Source: Flavobacterium sp. ACN2 (lineage in GTDB: Bacteria > Bacteroidota > Bacteroidia > Flavobacteriales > Flavobacteriaceae). From it: 64,000 bases of DNA. Position numbers and translations under genes: made by a program. Below are positions 9,522-17,981 of the stretch, piece by piece. The stretch is from the NCBI RefSeq assembly GCF_002303885.1, contig NZ_MRCM01000002.1, positions 389,941 to 453,940 on the forward strand, read 5' to 3'. The notes beneath the pieces were generated by a model, which was not told the origin of the DNA, made no database searches, and saw only the letters and a list, made by a program, of their open reading frames with translations. Position 1 is the stretch's first letter. Every line of letters begins with the position of its first letter.

Positions 9522-10751
9522 TTATTGGAATTTGCTCTTCACAAACCATTTGTCGTTGAAAGAGAAACTCACACTAAAATTAACATAATTCTCTTGCACT
9601 AAATCTGATGCCGTTGTACCACGTTTACCAAATTCAACTCCGAAATTTAGATTTGAAAAAGATCCTGGAATTGGAACTCCAGCTCCTAAACTCATTCCGA
9701 TATCTTTAATAGATTCATTATTTACAATAAGACCGATTTTTTCATATTTCAAACCAGCTCTATAGGTAATTCTACTCAAATAACTAGTAAAAGAAGTATA
9801 ATTTGGAAGGTAATATCCACCAAGAGCATATTTAGAATAGCTCTCATATCTTACATTACTTGCCTCATTATAATAATTTGCTAGCTGTCCGTCTCCTTGA
9901 AAAGTCATGTTAGCTCCCACAAGCCATTTTCTAGATTCACCAATACCAAAACCAACGCTCAATTTGTTCGGAAGTTTTAATTTTGTTGTTTCTGTTGGAG
10001 AAATATAAGGGTCAGAATCTCCTTGAACCGAAATAACTCTTTTGTTATCTGAATTCAGATTGCTAGCGAAAGTATAGCTTAAACTAGAAAAAATGCTCGT
10101 TTTTTTATCGATTTTCTTCTGATACATTGTACCGAAACTAAATGCCATACCAGAAAGTTCAGACGTATTCACTTCTGCCGTTCCGCTTTCAACTCCAGTA
10201 ATACCTTCTATAGTTGTAGTTGTAATTTTTCCGAAATTATATTGTGCATCTGCTCCAATATTCCAGTTTTTCATGATTTTATATGACAAACCAAAATATA
10301 CTTTATTCACACCACCTTTTCCATCAAGCTGAGAATTTAATGCACCTTCTGTAGCCGAATTGTCATTACGTATTTTGTATCCTACTGAACTTACAGGAAT
10401 CAAACCAAATGAAGCTCCAAATTTCCCCATCGGAATACCTAATGCTAAATAATCAAAAGTAGTTCTTTGTGCTTTTTCTGATTGAGAAGTCGTCTTTAAA
10501 TTAGAAGTAGCAAATGTTCCTCCAACTGTAAAAGTTGTCTGAATTAAGCTGGCATAACTTGCCGGGTTTTCTATATTTAAGTGAATCGTATCTTGCTCTA
10601 CTGCAACTCCTGCCATAGATCTGTTTTCAAGTGTTCCCTTGAATCTCACATCTCCTATTCCGAAAAAAGAATAAGGTGAAGCAGTACCTTGTTGAGCGAA
10701 TGAAACGAACGATATAAGCAAACAAGCGCTTAGTATTACTTTTTTAATCAT
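9522..10751 (-). CDS. Outer-membrane beta-barrel protein, FadL/OmpP1-like in appearance
   Basis: A 409-residue exported protein with signal peptide MIKKVILSACLLISFVSFAQ. The mature part alternates short amphipathic strands with Gly/Ser/Tyr-rich turns and ends in a strand with a C-terminal aromatic (SFSFNDKWFVKSKFQ), as expected for an outer-membrane barrel. The N-terminal SPYSFFGIGDVRFKG resembles flavobacterial barrels related to FadL or PorV. The substrate is unknown. Its ATG at 10751 overlaps the end of coaX by 8 nt, so translation is likely coupled, and lptC follows 51 nt later. Confidence 0.8.
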   Translation of the reverse strand: MIKKVILSACLLISFVSFAQQGTASPYSFFGIGDVRFKGTLENRSMAGVAVEQDTIHLNIENPASYASLIQTTFTVGGTFATSNLKTTSQSEKAQRTTFDYLALGIPMGKFGASFGLIPVSSVGYKIRNDNSATEGALNSQLDGKGGVNKVYFGLSYKIMKNWNIGADAQYNFGKITTTTIEGITGVESGTAEVNTSELSGMAFSFGTMYQKKIDKKTSIFSSLSYTFASNLNSDNKRVISVQGDSDPYISPTETTKLKLPNKLSVGFGIGESRKWLVGANMTFQGDGQLANYYNEASNVRYESYSKYALGGYYLPNYTSFTSYLSRITYRAGLKYEKIGLIVNNESIKDIGMSLGAGVPIPGSFSNLNFGVEFGKRGTTASDLVQENYVNFSVSFSFNDKWFVKSKFQ

Positions 10752-11478
10752 TGTCGATTTTATATTGATATGTTTGGCTCAAACTCTCCAGAAGGAAATT
10801 TGAATTGGCAAATATGGTATTTTTTAATCGTTTAGCCAAAAAATCTGCATCGCCTCCCGTTAAAATTATGATAAAATTTGAAAACTCTTTCCGATATTCA
10901 TCGATAAAACCGTCAATCTCATAGACGAAACCGTTGACAACACCAGAATGTATAGCCTGTGCCGTTGAGTTTCCTATATAAGAGTCGGGCTCTTCTAAGG
11001 TTAGTAACGGCAGTCTGGCCGTAAAATTATGCAGCGATTCATATCTTAAACGAAGCCCTGGAGAAATGGCTCCTCCTAAATAATTATCATTTTCGTCGAT
11101 GAAATCGTAAGTTATGCAAGTTCCCGCATCGATAACCAAACGGTTTTGTTTTGGAAATTGAAGTGTTGCTCCTGCAGCCAAAATCATTCGATCTATTCCT
11201 AAAGTTTTTGGAGTTGCATACTTATTTTGAAAAGGGAAAACATCTTCGTGGGTAAAAAAGTGAACTTTTAGTCTGTTTTCAAAAGTCAAAAAGGACTGTT
11301 TTTCGATATTTCCTACCGAAGCAACAACCAAATCGGAGCATTTTGGATATTTTTCTAAAATTTTTTCAATTTTTTTTTCGATTTCATTTTTATCAAAAAC
11401 AAAATTTTCTAGAGAAGTATTACCCTCAAATACAGACGCTTTAATTCTGGTATTGCCAACATCTATCGTTAAAATCAT
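10744..11478 (-). CDS. coaX: Type III pantothenate kinase
   Basis: CoaX carries out the first step of coenzyme A synthesis, phosphorylating pantothenate with ATP. The N-terminal phosphate-binding motif MILTIDVGNTRIK, the TLGIDRMILAAGA segment, VIDAGTCITYDFID and PGLRLRYESL are all characteristic, as is the C-terminal TGGDAD. I start at MILTIDVG (11478), giving 244 residues as usual. The 22-residue upstream extension is basic and has no family counterpart. It heads the operon with the outer-membrane barrel and lptC, and is divergent from tRNA-Phe. Confidence 0.95.
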   Translation of the reverse strand: MILTIDVGNTRIKASVFEGNTSLENFVFDKNEIEKKIEKILEKYPKCSDLVVASVGNIEKQSFLTFENRLKVHFFTHEDVFPFQNKYATPKTLGIDRMILAAGATLQFPKQNRLVIDAGTCITYDFIDENDNYLGGAISPGLRLRYESLHNFTARLPLLTLEEPDSYIGNSTAQAIHSGVVNGFVYEIDGFIDEYRKEFSNFIIILTGGDADFLAKRLKNTIFANSNFLLESLSQTYQYKIDND

Positions 11479-11497
11479 ATTTCCATTTTTGCTTTTG

Positions 11498-11505
11498 CGA
11501 AGATA
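11498..11505 (-). promoter_or_regulatory. Possible -7 element of the coaX operon
   Basis: TATCTTCG on the minus strand, 19 nt before the coaX ATG, matches the Bacteroidota -7 pattern with one change (TAnnTTCG). No good TTG was found at the expected distance. Confidence 0.4.
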
Positions 11506-11531
11506 CGAATAGATTTTTTCTAAAAAATGTT

Positions 11532-11561
11532 TTGCACAAACCAAAAATGATTATATATTTG
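11532..11561 (+). promoter_or_regulatory. Promoter of tRNA-Phe
   Basis: TTG (11532-11534), a 19-nt spacer and TATATTTG (11554-11561) form a full Bacteroidota-type promoter ending 16 nt before the mature tRNA. Confidence 0.7.
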
Positions 11562-11577
11562 CACCCGCAACAAGCAC

Positions 11578-11650
11578 GGTACCTTAGCTCAGATGGTAGA
11601 GCAATGGACTGAAAATCCATGTGTCCCTGGTTCGATCCCTGGAGGTACCA
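11578..11650 (+). tRNA. tRNA-Phe (GAA)
   Basis: A complete cloverleaf is visible. The 7-bp acceptor stem is GGTACCT with AGGTACC. The D-loop is of type AGCTCAGATGGTAGAGC. The anticodon stem TGGA/TCCA encloses loop CTGAAAA with anticodon GAA, and the T-arm carries GGTTCGATCC. The discriminator is A and the 3' CCA is not encoded. Confidence 0.97.
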
Positions 11651-11652
11651 CG

Positions 11653-11682
11653 AAACCCGAATAGAAATATTCGGGTTTTTTG
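11653..11682 (+). terminator. Terminator of tRNA-Phe
   Basis: A 10-bp stem AACCCGAATA/TATTCGGGTT with loop GAAA is followed by a T-run, starting 4 nt after the tRNA. Confidence 0.9.
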
Positions 11683-11707
11683 TTTTTATACTTTTCTGTT
11701 TTTTTTT

Positions 11708-11891
11708 GACCGCAAGGAACGCTAGGGTTTACGCAAAGGTTAGCAAAGTTTTTAAAATTAAACTTTGCGAACCTTTGCGTTTTTTCTTTGCGCTCTTTGC
11801 GGTTAAACCCTCTTCAAATTTTCTTTTGTGAGCCAATTCAAAAAAACGTTGCGAACCTTTGCGCTTTTTCTTTGCGCCTTAGCGGTTAAAT
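11708..11891. repeat. CTTTGCG-type intergenic repeat cluster
   Basis: This gene-free stretch holds an imperfect inverted repeat (left arm from 11708 with ACGCAAAGG; right arm to about 11810 with GCGAACCTTTGCG and CTTTGCGGTTAAA). A second direct copy of the right arm lies at 11848-11891. Related pieces occur at 35530-35558, about 46030-46060 and about 53690-53715. Between 11892 and 12013 only the promoter of the transporter is seen. Confidence 0.75.
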
Positions 11892-11954
11892 TCAAATGTC
11901 AACAAATAAATAGTTTTTGTTAAAAAAGTATTAAGTGAATAACAAAATATCTTC

Positions 11955-11962
11955 TATATTCG
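11955..11962 (+). promoter_or_regulatory. Possible -7 element of the MFS/small-protein pair
   Basis: TATATTCG, one base from TAnnTTTG, lies 51 nt before the transporter ATG. No convincing -33 TTG was found. Confidence 0.35.
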
Positions 11963-12013
11963 TAAAACTGTATTTTTAGAATTCATTCATTAACAAGATC
12001 TCAAAGCAGTTTT

Positions 12014-13507
12014 ATGAGCAAAACTTCTACTAAGGGCATTTGGAAAGTAATTTCAGCCTCTTCTATGGGCACCATGATCGAATGGTACGATTTTTACATT
12101 TTTGGCAGTCTAGCTGTCGTTATTTCAACTAAATTTTTTCCAAGCGACAATCCAACCGCAGCGTTTTTATCTACTTTGGCGACATTTGCCGCAGGATTTG
12201 TAGTTCGACCTTTTGGAGCTTTATTCTTTGGGAGACTTGGCGATATTATTGGGCGTAAATACACTTTCATGGCTACCTTATTATTAATGGGTGGTTCTAC
12301 TTTTCTAATTGGCTGCATTCCAAGTTATGAATCCATTGGTTTTCTTGCTCCTTTATTGGTTTTGATTTTACGTCTATTGCAAGGGCTTGCTCTTGGAGGT
12401 GAATATGGCGGAGCCGCTACGTATGTTGCCGAACACGCACCTGCTGGAGAAAAAGGATATTGGACTTCTTGGATTCAGACCACTGCTACTGTTGGCTTAT
12501 TTATTTCTCTAATGGTTATTCTAGCTACTAAAAGCGTACTTTCTCCTGAAGCCTTTGATTTATGGGGATGGCGTGTTCCGTTTTGGGTTTCGATTGCGAT
12601 GGTTGGAGTTTCGTATTTAATTCGAAAAAATATGGACGAATCTCCAGTTTTCGCGAAAGCTAAAAAAGAAGGAACCACAAGCACAAATCCGTTAAAAGAA
12701 AGTTTTGGAAACCGATACAATTTAAAGTTTGTTCTTTTGGCTTTGTTCGGCGCTACAATGGGGCAAGGTGTTGTTTGGTATACGGGACAATTTTATGCCA
12801 TGAGCTTTATGAAAACGGTAATGAATGTTGATTCTTCTCAAGTTGATGAATTATTAGGAATTGCTCTTTTAATTGGAACTCCGTTTTTTATTGTTTTTGG
12901 ATGGCTGAGCGACAAAATTGGACGCAAATACATTATGATGTTCGGAATGCTATTGGCAATTTTATCATACAGACCTATTTATAAAGCAATGTACAACACA
13001 ACAGACATTAGCCAAAAAATAGAAATCGCAGAAAATCCTAGAAAAACAACCGAAAAGAAAGCTGATGGAAGTTCTGTTACAACCATTCAAAAAAAATATA
13101 CAGATGGCACAACCGTAATGGAGAAAAAAACGTACATGGAGAAAAAAGATGTGCAAACAAGTGTCTCTATTCAAATAACTCCAAATGATAAATGGGCTTT
13201 AATTTTTCTGGTTTTTATTCAAGTATTATTTGTAACCATGGTTTACGGTCCGATTGCGGCATTTTTGGTGGAGATGTTTCCAACCAAAATTAGATATACT
13301 TCTATGTCATTGCCTTATCATGTTGGAAATGGAATTTTTGGAGGATTGCTCCCTGCTATCTCTACTTACTTTGTATCACACGCCAAAACAGCAGGCAAAG
13401 CCGATTTTTATCTGGATGGATTATGGTATCCTATAATTATTGCTGGAATCTGCTTTGTTATTGGGATGATTTATATTGACAACAAAAACAAAATTACTCA
13501 CCTTTAA
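12014..13507 (+). CDS. MFS transporter, metabolite:H+ symporter (MHS) type
   Basis: Inner-membrane secondary transporter (497 residues) resembling proline/betaine and alpha-ketoglutarate symporters. The N-terminal motif GTMIEWYDFYIFGSL and the loop motif GRLGDIIGRKYTF, repeated as GWLSDKIGRKYIM in the second half, are typical of MHS proteins. RLLQGLALGGEYGGAATYV is also diagnostic. Unusual is a hydrophilic, Lys/Thr-rich insertion of about 60 residues (about 328-390, including KKADGSSVTTIQKK and TYMEKKDVQ) in the C-terminal half between membrane helices. The substrate cannot be read. A tiny membrane protein follows 14 nt later and is probably co-transcribed. Confidence 0.9.
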   Translation: MSKTSTKGIWKVISASSMGTMIEWYDFYIFGSLAVVISTKFFPSDNPTAAFLSTLATFAAGFVVRPFGALFFGRLGDIIGRKYTFMATLLLMGGSTFLIGCIPSYESIGFLAPLLVLILRLLQGLALGGEYGGAATYVAEHAPAGEKGYWTSWIQTTATVGLFISLMVILATKSVLSPEAFDLWGWRVPFWVSIAMVGVSYLIRKNMDESPVFAKAKKEGTTSTNPLKESFGNRYNLKFVLLALFGATMGQGVVWYTGQFYAMSFMKTVMNVDSSQVDELLGIALLIGTPFFIVFGWLSDKIGRKYIMMFGMLLAILSYRPIYKAMYNTTDISQKIEIAENPRKTTEKKADGSSVTTIQKKYTDGTTVMEKKTYMEKKDVQTSVSIQITPNDKWALIFLVFIQVLFVTMVYGPIAAFLVEMFPTKIRYTSMSLPYHVGNGIFGGLLPAISTYFVSHAKTAGKADFYLDGLWYPIIIAGICFVIGMIYIDNKNKITHL

Positions 13508-13521
13508 AATTTACAAAAAAA

Positions 13522-13761
13522 ATGAATGCGATTAAACAAGTTTTAGGGGCGTTATGGATTGCTTTAGCCGCAGCTGCTGCCTATTTTTGCGTGTTTGAAT
13601 TTGGTTTGCCCAAACTTCTTTCAGACCAACAAGACGATTTAGTATTTGGTGTAATAATCTTATTTATACTTACTCCGCTAATCGTCATGGGATTAGGAAC
13701 ATTTGGATATTATTCTTTAATTGGAGAATATAACGACCCTAAAAGAAAAACAAATAAATAA
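13522..13761 (+). CDS. Small two-helix membrane protein paired with the MFS transporter
   Basis: A 79-residue protein with two hydrophobic segments (VLGALWIALAAAAAYFCVFE and VIILFILTPLIVMGLGTFGY) and a short charged tail (GEYNDPKRKTNK). It follows the MHS-type transporter by 14 nt and should share its transcript. Small membrane proteins of this kind are known to me next to MHS-type transporters in Bacteroidota, so a subunit or stabiliser role is an inference from context. Confidence 0.75.
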   Translation: MNAIKQVLGALWIALAAAAAYFCVFEFGLPKLLSDQQDDLVFGVIILFILTPLIVMGLGTFGYYSLIGEYNDPKRKTNK

Positions 13762-13860
13762 TTATAGCTAAACCACAAAAAATAATATCTGCTTATTCAA
13801 TTACTTCAAAAGATATAAAAACATCAAAATAAAACATTTGCATTAAAAAACTACTTAACA

Positions 13861-13896
13861 AAAAAAAGGCTGTCCATTTCTAGACAGCCCTTTTTC
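13861..13896 (-). terminator. Terminator at the end of the susCDE-amylase operon
   Basis: A 7-bp GC-rich stem GGCTGTC/GACAGCC with an 8-nt loop is flanked by an A-run on one side and a T-run on the other, so it can act in both directions. It lies just past the amylase stop. Confidence 0.85.
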
Positions 13897-13910
13897 ATTA
13901 CTAACCAAAC

Positions 13911-16781
13911 CTAATTTTTAATAAACTTCACAACGCGAACCTTATTATATTCGTCAAACGCTTTTACTAGATATAATCCAGATGCTAAATTGCTTACAGA
14001 GAATTTATAGTCTGTATTTCCGTTTGTATTAAATGTTTTTACTAATTGTCCTGTAACAGAATAGATCTCTACTTTTGAAGTTATGAATCCTAAAGTAAAA
14101 TAATCTGCAACAGGATTTGGATATAAATTAACTTGGCTTCCTTTTTCGAAATCTTCAATTGCCAAATTTGCTGTTTTATTACCATAAATTCTATACTCTC
14201 CAGCTGGTAAATTAATTGGTGCATTTACATCGGTAACATTTATTGTCGTGTTATCCATCAAATTATACCAAATTCCTGTATATGGAAAACCAGTTGAAAT
14301 ATTTTGTGCCGAAGTATCGAAATTAGCTAGAATCAAGACATCTTTTAACTGTGCTGAAGTAAGATTTGCATTCGTAATTTTTACATTTAAAGTTAATGTA
14401 TTGGCGTCTGGAATTATGGCTGTACCTAAAAACACTGGCTCCGTCTTTTTAAGTGTAATCATTTTTGCCCAATCATTATAAATTTTATTACGATTTGAAT
14501 TTCCTAGCCAATTGTTTACCCATTGAGGCTGTGGCTTTGTATCTAATTTACAATCTCCGCCAACTGCATCAAAATCTGAATTTACAGAATCATCATTACA
14601 GGTAAAAATAGAATTCTCCCAGCCTAGTTCTCCAAAATGCCAAATCATTTTTGGTCCTGGAATTAATAAAGAAACGGCTCCAATGGCGGACATTCTTGAC
14701 AAAGCTGTATTTAATGTTTTTACATTATAACTTCCGTTTGAAGCTCCGTATTGTACATTTTTATACATTAAACGTTCTTCGTCATGGCTTTCTGCATACC
14801 CCATTAAACGGTTGGCCGCAAATCCGTGGTTTGCACTATTCATTCTAAAAATATTACTTTCAGAAGCATATCCCATTGACAATTGATTGTACTCTTTTGT
14901 CATTTTCCCCCACATCATCACTCCTTTACTTGGCGTTTCAGAAATTTTATAATCTGCCCATTGTTTTTCTTCTGCGTCACTTCCTAAATGCTCAAAGATG
15001 GTATAATGAGTTGGATCTAAACTCCAAGAATAATCGGCATATTTTTTTAAAACATCTACTCTATCTTGCTGATAACCATCGGTACATGCATTATCTGAAG
15101 CCGTACAAGCTTGAGTAAATCCTTTGGTTAAATCCCATCGAAATCCATCAATTTTATACTCTTCAATCCATTGTTTAATTACTCTCTCTACATAATATTG
15201 CGTTTTATCCGACTGATGATTAAAGTCCTCTCCTACACTATAAGTATGTTTTGCTACGGTATTAAAATATGGATTTTCTGCTGTTGGCGATCCAAAACCG
15301 TCTCCGTCAGGATCATTCATCCACATTCTAACCATCGGATTTCTTCCAAAAGCATGATTTAAGGCAACATCCAAAATTACTGCGATTTCATTTTGATGGC
15401 ACAAATCGATAAACTCTTTTAGTTTATCTGAAGTTCCATAAAACTTATCTAAAGCCATATGAAACGAAGTGTTGTAACCCCAGCTTTCATTGCCTTCAAA
15501 CTCCATTACAGGCATTAGCTGAATAGCATTTATTTTAAGATTTTTAAAATAATCTATCTTGTCTATTAAACTTTGAAAATTACGAGAAGCATCAAAATCA
15601 CGAACCAAAACTTCGTAAACCACCAGTTTTTCTTTTTCTGGTTTTACAAAGTTTGTAACCTGCCAGTTGTATGGAGTCTGTCCTGTTTTAAGAACGGTAA
15701 CTTCAAATTGTTGGCCTGCAGGATAAACTGGTAAATTTGGATAGGAAGATGCTGGAATCCAAGGATCATCATAAGGAGATAAAACCAAAGTTGAGTAAGG
15801 ATCTGCTGTTTTTACTAAAGATGGAGAATTAGCCAGCGGTGAAGCATCTACAACCCAATATTGAAAAGTATTATTTACACCTGAAACTAATCCAGTCAAT
15901 TCTAACCAAAATTTCCCCGAAATAGGATCTTTTTTCATGGCATACGCCGATGTAGGCTGCCAGTTATTGAAACTTCCAGCAACGTAAACAAAATCTTTTG
16001 ATGGAGCATCAAGCACTAATGTTGCTTTGGAAACATCACTAGAATAATTAATTCCATCAGCCAATCCTGTTGGCATTGCTTCAGAAACTGTATTCGGATT
16101 TACAACAACCGAAAACTTCTTTATAAGGGTAACTCCTGCTCGAGTTACACTCAATTCATAGGTCTGATTGCTTGTAACATTTGTATGAGAATAGGAATAG
16201 CTTGCTGTACTTGCATTCGCATTTATAACTACTCCATTTGCTTTTAAAGAATAACTTGCCGCTCCATTTGTATTTGTTGCAACGATATTAAAATTTGATC
16301 CAGAAGCTATAATTAAAGCACTATTTTCGACTGGTGAAGTGAGATTTACTTGAAAAGCTCCTACTTCAACAACAGCATCTTGAGATTGTTTTGATCCAGA
16401 TCCGTCTTTTGCTTTAACCAAAAAACCTATTCTGCCTATTCCGTTTCTGCCAAAATATACAGAGGGTATAAATGTTTTGGTATACGTGTCGGTTCCTGCA
16501 TTGTACGTAAATCTGCTGGCTTCATTTGAAGCGGTCCAAGATCCGTTTGAAGGAGAATCTGCTTGATTTGCATCATTTACATCATAAGACCATGACCAAA
16601 GATATAAGGCATTGTCTGTAATTCCCCAAGTGTCTTCATTAACACTTGTTCCTGCAATTGAAATAGTTATAGAAGTGGCATCTTCAAAAGTGGGTGGATT
16701 TATTGAAAAACTAACCGTTTGCTGTTGGGCAAAAGCAGTTAGTGCCATCAATAAAAATATTGATAGTAAAGTTTTTTTCAT
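13911..16781 (-). CDS. Secreted GH13 alpha-amylase with T9SS sorting domain
   Basis: Multidomain starch-cleaving enzyme (956 residues). In order: signal peptide (MKKTLLSIFLLMALTAFAQ); an N-terminal beta domain to about 140; an Ig-like domain at about 145-230; a CBM48/branching-enzyme-like module at about 245-330 (VYVAGSFNNWQP); and a GH13 barrel from about 385. Catalytic residues are Asp in DGFRWD (about 549), Glu in IFEHLGSD (about 597) and Asp in ESHDEE (about 666). The last ~75 residues (LYPNPVADYFTL to VRVVKFIKN) are a type A C-terminal sorting domain, so the protein should be exported and surface-attached or released by type IX secretion. It is last in the susCDE operon, after a hairpin. 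Confidence 0.93.
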   Translation of the reverse strand: MKKTLLSIFLLMALTAFAQQQTVSFSINPPTFEDATSITISIAGTSVNEDTWGITDNALYLWSWSYDVNDANQADSPSNGSWTASNEASRFTYNAGTDTYTKTFIPSVYFGRNGIGRIGFLVKAKDGSGSKQSQDAVVEVGAFQVNLTSPVENSALIIASGSNFNIVATNTNGAASYSLKANGVVINANASTASYSYSHTNVTSNQTYELSVTRAGVTLIKKFSVVVNPNTVSEAMPTGLADGINYSSDVSKATLVLDAPSKDFVYVAGSFNNWQPTSAYAMKKDPISGKFWLELTGLVSGVNNTFQYWVVDASPLANSPSLVKTADPYSTLVLSPYDDPWIPASSYPNLPVYPAGQQFEVTVLKTGQTPYNWQVTNFVKPEKEKLVVYEVLVRDFDASRNFQSLIDKIDYFKNLKINAIQLMPVMEFEGNESWGYNTSFHMALDKFYGTSDKLKEFIDLCHQNEIAVILDVALNHAFGRNPMVRMWMNDPDGDGFGSPTAENPYFNTVAKHTYSVGEDFNHQSDKTQYYVERVIKQWIEEYKIDGFRWDLTKGFTQACTASDNACTDGYQQDRVDVLKKYADYSWSLDPTHYTIFEHLGSDAEEKQWADYKISETPSKGVMMWGKMTKEYNQLSMGYASESNIFRMNSANHGFAANRLMGYAESHDEERLMYKNVQYGASNGSYNVKTLNTALSRMSAIGAVSLLIPGPKMIWHFGELGWENSIFTCNDDSVNSDFDAVGGDCKLDTKPQPQWVNNWLGNSNRNKIYNDWAKMITLKKTEPVFLGTAIIPDANTLTLNVKITNANLTSAQLKDVLILANFDTSAQNISTGFPYTGIWYNLMDNTTINVTDVNAPINLPAGEYRIYGNKTANLAIEDFEKGSQVNLYPNPVADYFTLGFITSKVEIYSVTGQLVKTFNTNGNTDYKFSVSNLASGLYLVKAFDEYNKVRVVKFIKN

Positions 16782-16816
16782 AATCAGTGTGGTTATTTGA
16801 TTAGTAAGTTTGATTA

Positions 16817-16845
16817 AAAAAGGGCTATCTGAGATAGCCCTTTTT
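16817..16845 (-). terminator. Terminator-like hairpin between susE and the amylase
   Basis: A 13-bp perfect stem AAAAAGGGCTATC/GATAGCCCTTTTT with a TGA loop lies in the 83-nt gap. No promoter element was found between it and the amylase start, so the amylase probably depends on readthrough, or the hairpin protects the susCDE mRNA. Confidence 0.75.
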
Positions 16846-16864
16846 CAGTTATTAACTGAAGTTT

Positions 16865-17962
16865 TTATTGATTTGGAATCATCAAATAACTTCCGTCTAA
16901 ATCATTGAAATAAATTACATATTTAGATTTTGCTACTGGTATATTATCCCCAGTTCCTCCACCAGAAAAAGCAGTAGTTCCACCCCATGAAACATCCCAT
17001 GCATTATTCGCTCTGAATTTTGCTTCTCCATCATTTAAGCTTGTTGCTCCTAATGACCACGCATGTTTGTCAAAAGTCGATTTATCTAATGCAGTAGAAG
17101 CATCCCAGCCACCAGGAGTACTGCTTCCTATAACACCAACAGTATCATATAATTTTGCTATTGATGCAGCATCTGTGTAAGGTGTCAAAGTATATTTTAA
17201 AGTTTTGGTATTAAACTGGAAATTATAATATCCATCTGCTGGAATTGTAAATTCACCTGCATTATTTTTAATTTCAATCGAACTGTCATCTGCTTTCCCC
17301 AATTGAGAATCCCAGCTTCCTTTTACAGATATTAGTTTAAAGTTACCTGCTTTGAAATAACCAACAAATTTATATTTTGTATCATCTTTACCATCTCTGA
17401 ACATTGGCTGATGTTTCGTATCAACATTATTATCCCATCCGCCAGCAACAGCCGCTCCTATTAGATACCAATCTGTGAAATCATAAGTAACTCTTCCTAA
17501 ATAAGGAGTAACACTAATTGTAATTAAGTTTTTTCCAACTTGAACAAAACCTCCAGAAACATTAGCAGTAAGTTTCACATCATACTGAGCCGCTTCTTCT
17601 GGTTTTCCTCCTAAATCAATTGCTGCTTGATTTAATTCTTTACCTAGTACAGAAACCTCAGTAAGACTGTTTGTAGTACTCTGCAATGTTTTTGCAGCAG
17701 TAAAATCTCCGCCTTTCTTATCAATAAGCAAAGTATACTTTATTGCTACAGTTGAAGAATATTGCGCAGCCGACCAAGTAAATTTAGCCACTTCGTCTGA
17801 TGCTTTATCAACATCAAGAACATAATTCTGACCTGTTGTTGGCGCTGTAATTTCTGGAGCTGCAACAACATTAAGCACTGGTCTTTCGTCTACAGAGTCC
17901 GCATTACACGACACCAATAGCACACCAATAAATGCGATTAAAATTTTATATATATTTTTCAT
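16865..17962 (-). CDS. SusE-like outer-membrane starch-binding lipoprotein
   Basis: Surface glycan-binding lipoprotein (365 residues). The signal peptide ends in LLVSC with Cys19. An N-terminal SusE-type Ig-like domain (APEITAPTTGQNYVLD; FTWSAAQYSS) is followed by two tandem starch-binding-like modules (DWYLIGAAVAGGWDNN; TVGVIGSSTPGGWDAS) with conserved Trp residues suited to stacking against glucose rings. Its start is 19 nt after the SusD stop. It probably retains starch at the surface next to the SusCD channel. Confidence 0.9.
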   Translation of the reverse strand: MKNIYKILIAFIGVLLVSCNADSVDERPVLNVVAAPEITAPTTGQNYVLDVDKASDEVAKFTWSAAQYSSTVAIKYTLLIDKKGGDFTAAKTLQSTTNSLTEVSVLGKELNQAAIDLGGKPEEAAQYDVKLTANVSGGFVQVGKNLITISVTPYLGRVTYDFTDWYLIGAAVAGGWDNNVDTKHQPMFRDGKDDTKYKFVGYFKAGNFKLISVKGSWDSQLGKADDSSIEIKNNAGEFTIPADGYYNFQFNTKTLKYTLTPYTDAASIAKLYDTVGVIGSSTPGGWDASTALDKSTFDKHAWSLGATSLNDGEAKFRANNAWDVSWGGTTAFSGGGTGDNIPVAKSKYVIYFNDLDGSYLMIPNQ

Positions 17963-17981
17963 TTTACAGTTCTATTAGATA

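Noticed and set aside
11619..11831. Open frame starting in the tRNA-Phe gene
   Set aside because: It overlaps the tRNA, its terminator and the CTTTGCG repeats, and has no protein-like composition.
11702..11891. CRISPR array
   Set aside because: The repeats are few, unequal, in both orientations and lack regular spacers; no cas gene is near.
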